A stretch of 26,593 nucleotides of DNA from an uncultured Clostridia bacterium. GTDB taxonomy: Bacteria > Bacillota > Clostridia > Lachnospirales > CAG-274. The DNA lies in contig CANQBT010000010.1 in assembly GCA_947589405.1 (NCBI GenBank), positions 1 to 26,593 of the forward strand, in the 5' to 3' direction. Shown here in pieces: positions 22,008-26,593 of this stretch. The notes beneath the pieces are model-generated. The model saw nothing but the letters and a program-made list of their open reading frames with translations. It had not been told where the DNA came from and did not search any database. Within the stretch, counting starts at the first letter, position 1. Each line of letters begins with the position of its first letter. The position numbers were made by a program, and so were the translations under genes.

Positions 22008-23384
22008 CTAAAACCTGAAATAAATAAAGGGATCATAGGTTGACGCCGAAATATTTATAATACACAGCGCAAAAAGTGCTACAGAAATTCCGTAGCCGAC
22101 TATGGCAGCTGTTTTTTCGCTCATAAGCTCCTTTATCTTAATATGCAGACCGAATGAAAGAAGCACTCCGATAACAAATATCGTAATATTGTAGGGATCG
22201 CATAATTCTATTGCTCTGCTTATATTTGCTTCGGCAGAGGGAATTATCATAGAGCCAATATATTTAATGCCGTAGCTCACAGTATCCGCCCTGAATATCA
22301 CAAAGGCAAGTATTACCACAAGCATCGTATATATATGCTTAAATATATTCGGTATTTTACTGAAAAGCTTTTGCGCAGAGCTTTCAAGCACAAGGAATAC
22401 GCCATGTATAAGTCCCCATACAAGGAAGGTCACATTTGCGCCATGCCAAAGACCTGTAAGGGTAAACACTATAAGCTGATTGACAGCGGTTCTGATTTTT
22501 CCCCTTCTGTTGCCGCCCAAAGGTATATATACATATTCTCTGAACCATGTGGAAAGAGAAATATGCCATCTTCTCCAGAATTCCTTTATACCCTTTGATA
22601 TAAAGGGCAAATTGAAGTTAGGCGCAAAGTCAAAGCCAAACATTCTGCCTAAGCCTATAGCCATACTGCTGTAGCCGCTGAAATCAAAATATATTTGAAG
22701 AGTATAGGCTATTGCGCCTATCCAGCTGAGCAAAGGGAAAAGCTCATCGCTGCCATATGAAAATACCGTATCCGCTATGCTTCCCATAGTGTTGGCTATA
22801 ATAAGCTTTGCAGAAAGTCCGAATATGAAAAGCTTTAAGCCGCTTGCGGTCCTGTCTGTGTTTATATCTCTTTTATCAAGCTGCTTTTCTATATCGTGAT
22901 ACTTTATAATAGGTCCCGCTATAAGCTGAGGGAAAAATGAAATATAGAGCATAAGCTTCAGCAGATTTTTCTGAGGCTTTACGTCCTTCCTGTACACATC
23001 TATGACATAGCTCATAGCTTGGAAGGTAAAGAAGGATATGCCGATAGGCAGATGTATCTCGCCTATATTTATTGACGTACCGAATATGTAATTTATGCTG
23101 TCTGCAAAAAAATTAAGATACTTGAAAACAAAGAGCAGAAGCACATTGAAAACAACGGCTATGAAAATACATATATTGCTTCTGTCCATAATAAGCGCAA
23201 AGCCATAATTAGCCAATATGGAAATGAGCATAAGTACAACTGCCTTAGGCTCTCCGTATGCATAGAAAATAAGGCTGGCTATTATGAGTATTATGTTTTT
23301 AAGCCTTATTGACGGTGTAACTATGTATATGATATACACTATAGGCAGAAACAGAAACAGAAATACAACGCTGCTGAATACCAT
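22008..23384 (-). CDS. MBOAT-family O-acyltransferase (AlgI/DltB-like)
   Basis: A 458-residue multi-pass membrane protein of the AlgI/PatA subgroup. His274 in FWRRWHISLSTWFREYVYIP and His314 in LTGLWHGANVTFLVWGLIHG are the two conserved histidines of the family. It would carry acyl (probably acetyl) groups across the membrane to the AlgJ/AlgX-like protein encoded next. DltB is an alternative in the same superfamily, but no dltA, dltC or dltD is present and the SGNH partner favours AlgI-type polysaccharide acetylation. It lies 14 bases after the first transglutaminase-like gene. Confidence 0.93.
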   Translation of the reverse strand: MVFSSVVFLFLFLPIVYIIYIVTPSIRLKNIILIIASLIFYAYGEPKAVVLMLISILANYGFALIMDRSNICIFIAVVFNVLLLFVFKYLNFFADSINYIFGTSINIGEIHLPIGISFFTFQAMSYVIDVYRKDVKPQKNLLKLMLYISFFPQLIAGPIIKYHDIEKQLDKRDINTDRTASGLKLFIFGLSAKLIIANTMGSIADTVFSYGSDELFPLLSWIGAIAYTLQIYFDFSGYSSMAIGLGRMFGFDFAPNFNLPFISKGIKEFWRRWHISLSTWFREYVYIPLGGNRRGKIRTAVNQLIVFTLTGLWHGANVTFLVWGLIHGVFLVLESSAQKLFSKIPNIFKHIYTMLVVILAFVIFRADTVSYGIKYIGSMIIPSAEANISRAIELCDPYNITIFVIGVLLSFGLHIKIKELMSEKTAAIVGYGISVALFALCIINISASTYDPFIYFRF

Positions 23385-23398
23385 AAATTATCAATCCT

Positions 23399-24811
23399 TT
23401 AATAGTATACGGGATACTCGTATTTGTTGAAGGTATAGTTTTTGCTCTTTAAATAAGAATCGGACGCATTGTAATACTTGTTGCAGGCGTCTATATTTGT
23501 CCATGCGCCGTTTATATACACCTGATTCCAGTAGTGAAGAGATGTATAGTGTCCCGTACCTCTTACAACTCTTGTGGTATAGCCTGCTCTTTTCAGGAGT
23601 ATATCCACGCATGCCGCAAAGTGATAGCAAGCGCCCCTGCCTGAATTAAATGCTGATGTTGCCATAGTTGTCCAGTCCTGCTGAGCCATGTATTTATATT
23701 TTACATGACCTGCAACATAGTTGTATATAGCCTTTGGAGATGTGCCTATCTGCGCCAGTATGCCGTCAGCCTTGTTCATAAGGTCAATATATGCCTGAGA
23801 ATATTTTACGCCTACGCCGTCGGCACCGTAATATATATCTCCCACCTGCTTATTTGTGACCATAGTTCCGTCATCATTGAGGAGATAATTATTATTGTTG
23901 TATACAACTGCGCCTGTCTGCATAACGCCGTTTATAAAGTAGTATTTTGCTCCATTTATTTCAACAATGCCTTCTACGGTATAGCCGAATTCATTGAAGT
24001 ACATTTTTTTACCGTCAGCATCACTCCAGCCAACCGTAAATGTACCGTCTGCGCCAAAGTTATACATTTTGCCCTTTATAGCCGTTGGCTTTGTATAGGC
24101 GTTCCCGTTTTCAAAGTAATATTTTTTGCCGTCACGGGTGAGAAAGCCGTTGTATGGGTTGCCGTAATCGTCATAGCCCTTTACTCCCGTACCGTCGCTG
24201 AATATACCTGTTACAAGAGTACCGTTTCCGAAATTGTACATTTTTCCGTCAACGTAATTTACGCCTGTCACTTTATTTCCCTTGTGGTAATATTCGTTGT
24301 GTTCTGTGTTCCAGCCCTCTTTTGTAGCTGTGGTAATTTCCGTAGATGTTTCTGTTTCATCGGAAGGAGCCTTCTCATCGGCTGTTTCGTCAGCCTTTGT
24401 TTCCTCAGGCGCATAGTCTGCTGAATACAAAAGCGGATATGCCTTTTCAAAATCCCATTCCGTTCTTACGCCTATGTTATTAATAAGCTCTGCGGGAATA
24501 TATGTAACTCCCTCTGTGACAACAGGCTTTACTCTGAGCTGAACAGCATTGCCGTTTAATGTCACATCTCCCGTAGCGGAAGCTATATTTACGGTATTGG
24601 TACCGTCGGTAAACACGGTAGTCTTTGTATTCGGCTCCCAGCTTACGCTGTAGCCCATAGCTTCAAATGTAGTTCTTGCCTCAAGCATAAGCTCTCCGCT
24701 TAAAGCCTTTGTATCAATATCGTAATAACTGTCGTTATACTTGGCGGCAGCAGATGCCGATACCGTAAACAACGCTGTTATTACCATTGCCATTATTAAT
24801 GATCTTTTCAT
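23399..24811 (-). CDS. Exported transglutaminase-like protein with stalk domain and wall-binding repeats
   Basis: A 470-residue protein with a signal peptide (1-22). An N-terminal copper-amine-oxidase-N/stalk-like domain (about 28-125) is followed by an acidic Thr/Glu linker (130-165), then tandem wall-binding (choline/glucan-binding type) repeats from about 167 to 335, such as GKMYNFGNGTLVTGIF and GKKYYFENGNAYTK. The C-terminal transglutaminase-like core (about 340-470) keeps a Cys-His-Asp triad: Cys395 in GRGACYHFA, His426 in HYWNQVYING and Asp441 in TNIDAC. It may cross-link or cleave at the cell surface; bacterial members include proteases and amidases as well as transferases. The C-terminal half is closely related to the neighbour at 24827, implying tandem duplication. 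Confidence 0.9.
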   Translation of the reverse strand: MKRSLIMAMVITALFTVSASAAAKYNDSYYDIDTKALSGELMLEARTTFEAMGYSVSWEPNTKTTVFTDGTNTVNIASATGDVTLNGNAVQLRVKPVVTEGVTYIPAELINNIGVRTEWDFEKAYPLLYSADYAPEETKADETADEKAPSDETETSTEITTATKEGWNTEHNEYYHKGNKVTGVNYVDGKMYNFGNGTLVTGIFSDGTGVKGYDDYGNPYNGFLTRDGKKYYFENGNAYTKPTAIKGKMYNFGADGTFTVGWSDADGKKMYFNEFGYTVEGIVEINGAKYYFINGVMQTGAVVYNNNNYLLNDDGTMVTNKQVGDIYYGADGVGVKYSQAYIDLMNKADGILAQIGTSPKAIYNYVAGHVKYKYMAQQDWTTMATSAFNSGRGACYHFAACVDILLKRAGYTTRVVRGTGHYTSLHYWNQVYINGAWTNIDACNKYYNASDSYLKSKNYTFNKYEYPVYY

Positions 24812-24826
24812 TTTATATCCTCTTTT

Positions 24827-25597
24827 CTATTTGTATACTATATTTTTTATTTCGCTGAATACCCAACCGCTGTTTTTAAGCTGCTGATCGCTTACCATAA
24901 ATTTATTGTAGCCTACGTCAAGATTCGTCCATGCACCGTTTACATACACCTGGTTCCAGTAGTGCTGCTGTCTGCCTGTGCCCTTGCGCCATATGACTCT
25001 TGTCTTATAGCCTGCCTTTTTAAGCATAAAATCCAGAAGAGCAGCCCTGTGATAACAGGCGCCCCTTCCTGTCTTAAGGGCTTCAAGAGCCATTACGGTC
25101 CAGTCCTTTTCATCTGTGTATTTGTATTTGATATGATCTACACAGTAATCAAATATAGGCTTAATATCCGTACCTGTTGTCTTGAGTATCTCCGTAACTC
25201 TGCTGTCAAGCTCCTTATATGCCTCGCTAACAGGCTGACCTATGCCATTGTTGTCGAAAGAATATCCCTCTATGACAGTACCCTTGCACATGACTCCCTG
25301 AGCATTGAAATAGTACCAGTCATTTGATATTTGCCTAAGTCCCTTTAAAGGTTCTCCCTTTACAAAGCAGTATTTTGCTCCGTCAATCTCCAGAAAGCCT
25401 TCGGCAGGAAAGCCAAATTCGTTGTAGTATTTTCCGCCTTCCCAACCAACCTTTAAATCGCCGTTTTCATCATAGTCATAGACCTTGCCGTTTATGACCC
25501 GGCGTCCCTTGTACTCAGGAGAATGTATTACCTCAGCGCATACAAGGCTGTTGAGCATGAAAACAACAGATATAGCCGTACACAGCAATCGTTTCAT
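24827..25597 (-). CDS. Exported transglutaminase-like protein with wall-binding repeats
   Basis: A 256-residue protein: signal peptide (1-21), three to four wall-binding repeats (about 33-120, for example GGKYYNEFGFPAEGFLEIDG) and a transglutaminase-like core with Cys181 (GRGACYHRA), His212 (HYWNQVYVNG) and Asp227 (TNLDVG). It is a shorter paralogue of the protein encoded 15 bases downstream, lacking the stalk domain and acidic linker. As the first gene of the six-gene operon it follows AAAAAAGGGG and the promoter at 25645-25673. Its substrate is unknown. Confidence 0.9.
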   Translation of the reverse strand: MKRLLCTAISVVFMLNSLVCAEVIHSPEYKGRRVINGKVYDYDENGDLKVGWEGGKYYNEFGFPAEGFLEIDGAKYCFVKGEPLKGLRQISNDWYYFNAQGVMCKGTVIEGYSFDNNGIGQPVSEAYKELDSRVTEILKTTGTDIKPIFDYCVDHIKYKYTDEKDWTVMALEALKTGRGACYHRAALLDFMLKKAGYKTRVIWRKGTGRQQHYWNQVYVNGAWTNLDVGYNKFMVSDQQLKNSGWVFSEIKNIVYK

Positions 25598-25644
25598 TCT
25601 ATACGCCCCTTTTTTGCCATTGTAAATAATGAATATTTATACAT

Positions 25645-25673
25645 ATTTTATCATTTTAGGCCATTAAAATCAA
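25645..25673 (-). promoter_or_regulatory. Promoter of the six-gene surface operon
   Basis: On the minus strand TTGATT (25668-25673) and TAAAAT (25645-25650) are 17 bases apart, about 48 bases upstream of the first start codon. Gaps between the six genes are 11-31 bases with no terminator, so this promoter could serve all of them. Confidence 0.7.
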
Positions 25674-25745
25674 CAACAATAATTATAAATTAACAAATAA
25701 TGTAAAATATCCAAAGTGGATCACAATATTCCGATACAATAAGAA

Positions 25746-25773
25746 ACCGTCGCAAAGTATACCTTGCGACGGT
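25746..25773 (-). terminator. Hairpin after the hydratase gene
   Basis: ACCGTCGCAA (25746-25755) and TTGCGACGGT (25764-25773) form a perfect 10-pair stem with an 8-base loop, 19 bases beyond the hydratase stop. The T-run on the minus strand is weak (GGTTTCTTATT). Confidence 0.7.
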
Positions 25774-25792
25774 CATCGTAATTATTTTGACA

Positions 25793-26593
25793 TCATATCT
25801 GTGAATGAAGCTTAAGCATTCTGTTGTAATTTATAAGACAGCCTTCAAGTATTATCCTTCTTTCATTGTCTGCAAGGTCGCCTATATTAAGTGTAAATTC
25901 CTTAAGCTCTCCATTCTTTACTGCATATGCCTTAAATTCAGATCCTCTTTCCTCTATTATTTTTGTAACCTCAGGTATGAATATATAATCTCCGTTTTCA
26001 AAGGGAAGCTCACCCTTGTAAAGGAAAGGCAGCATGCCCCAGTTTATAAGATTTGAACGATACCTTTTGGTCGCATATTCATTGGCTATGTTTGCCCAGC
26101 CTCCAAGCACCTTCTGACAGCTGGCAGCCTGCTCTCTGGCAGAGCCGTCTCCGGGCTTTACGGCAAATATAACAGAGCCTATTCCCGTGTTGCCGTTGTT
26201 TATATTGAACCTGTCGCCTAATGTATCTATAACAGGCTTCAGCTCGCTGCATGCAGATACGGGATCCTTGCCGGCAAGCCTTGCTTTTTCCGCAAGCTGT
26301 ATTTCCTTAGCTCTCGGTACGTAATTGGGATCCTTTCTGGAAAGGGTAAACTCCGCAAGTCCAAGAGGATTTGAACGATAGGAGCTTGTTTCTCCCGAAG
26401 GGATAAGCTCGTCTGTTGTAGTAACGGGATCCGTAATAAGGCTTACCACCTTAAGCAGAAGATTGTCCGTAAGGGGACTCATTCTTGGCCAGTCTGTAAT
26501 ATTGGGACCCATTCTCAGCTCAACGGAATTATCCGCCTTGCCAAAACCATTGTATACCCTGTTGTCATAGACCGATCTGTTGAAGAAATACTT
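25793..26593 (-). CDS. Aconitase-superfamily hydratase, C-terminal part
   Basis: The last 266 codons of a gene that enters from the right edge. The reading frame is open to base 26593; the ATG at 26510-26512 is internal, because upstream in-frame codons encode coherent sequence (VYNGFGKADNSVELRMGPNI). KRYRSNLINWGMLPFLYKGE matches the swivel domain of aconitases (RSNLIxxGxLPL), and SNPLGLAEFTLSRKDPNYVP is typical of the hydratase/YbhJ-like branch. These enzymes use a 4Fe-4S cluster to hydrate or dehydrate small acids. The cluster cysteines would lie outside the window, so the substrate cannot be inferred. Confidence 0.85.
   Translation of the reverse strand, partial: KYFFNRSVYDNRVYNGFGKADNSVELRMGPNITDWPRMSPLTDNLLLKVVSLITDPVTTTDELIPSGETSSYRSNPLGLAEFTLSRKDPNYVPRAKEIQLAEKARLAGKDPVSACSELKPVIDTLGDRFNINNGNTGIGSVIFAVKPGDGSAREQAASCQKVLGGWANIANEYATKRYRSNLINWGMLPFLYKGELPFENGDYIFIPEVTKIIEERGSEFKAYAVKNGELKEFTLNIGDLADNERRIILEGCLINYNRMLKLHSQI

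Noticed and set aside
23705..24424. 239-codon open frame on the plus strand
   Set aside because: It is antisense to the transglutaminase-like gene, whose domains are clear; the frame is open because of the biased codon use of the repeat region.
26054..26512. Hydratase start at the ATG 26510-26512
   Set aside because: In-frame codons upstream to the window edge encode sequence that continues the protein, so this methionine is internal.

Overview
The window looks like chromosomal DNA of an anaerobic, low-to-moderate GC Clostridia member, probably from a gut or rumen. Supporting this are the FabK/FabT type II fatty-acid genes, H-cluster maturases of an [FeFe] hydrogenase, a type I dockerin on a secreted leucine-rich-repeat protein, choline/glucan-binding-type wall repeats and an abundance of radical SAM enzymes. 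The genus cannot be named from the sequence alone. Most of the window is ordinary chromosome. The accessory-looking parts are a BrnT/BrnA toxin-antitoxin pair, a tyrosine recombinase and a secreted-protein region at the right.

Layout, left to right. 1-2605 (minus strand) is a fatty-acid operon, fabT-fabH-fabK-fabD. It has a near-consensus promoter and an exact FabT-type palindrome (TTTGATTATCAAA) placed just after the -10 box. 2878-5698 (minus) is an OmpR-type response regulator overlapping a large polytopic histidine kinase. 5859-6363 (minus) is brnT-brnA; brnT has a perfect consensus promoter so close to its start codon that the mRNA should be leaderless. 6521-9427 (plus) encodes a TM1266-type regulator, HydG and HydF; hydE and the hydrogenase itself are absent. 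9641-14086 (minus) holds a YgiQ-family radical SAM protein, a BspA-like leucine-rich-repeat protein ending in a dockerin, and an MscL channel with an added zinc ribbon. 14247-15017 (plus) is an exported protein of unknown function. 15311-15916 (minus) is a cytidylate-kinase-like protein. 16120-17119 (minus) is the classic rpsF-ssb-rpsR operon. 17260-18168 (minus) is a Xer-like tyrosine recombinase.

18398-25597 (minus) is the most distinctive part: six tightly spaced genes behind one promoter. In order of transcription they are two exported transglutaminase-like proteins with wall-binding repeats, an MBOAT O-acyltransferase, its AlgJ/AlgX-type SGNH partner, a lipoprotein and a secreted WG-like repeat protein. 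They read as a cell-surface polymer-modification system in which O-acylation and transglutaminase-like chemistry sit in one transcription unit. The lipoprotein carries a C-terminal domain that also occurs in the exported protein at 14247-15017. The window ends inside an aconitase-superfamily hydratase (minus).

Several intergenic regions hold strong hairpins. Three of them (2742-2788, 9546-9587, 15217-15265) share sequence beyond what a terminator needs and look like copies of one dispersed repeat. A separate palindrome-rich element lies at 15081-15180. No rRNA, tRNA, CRISPR array or insertion sequence was recognised, and no gene-free gap exceeds 300 bases.
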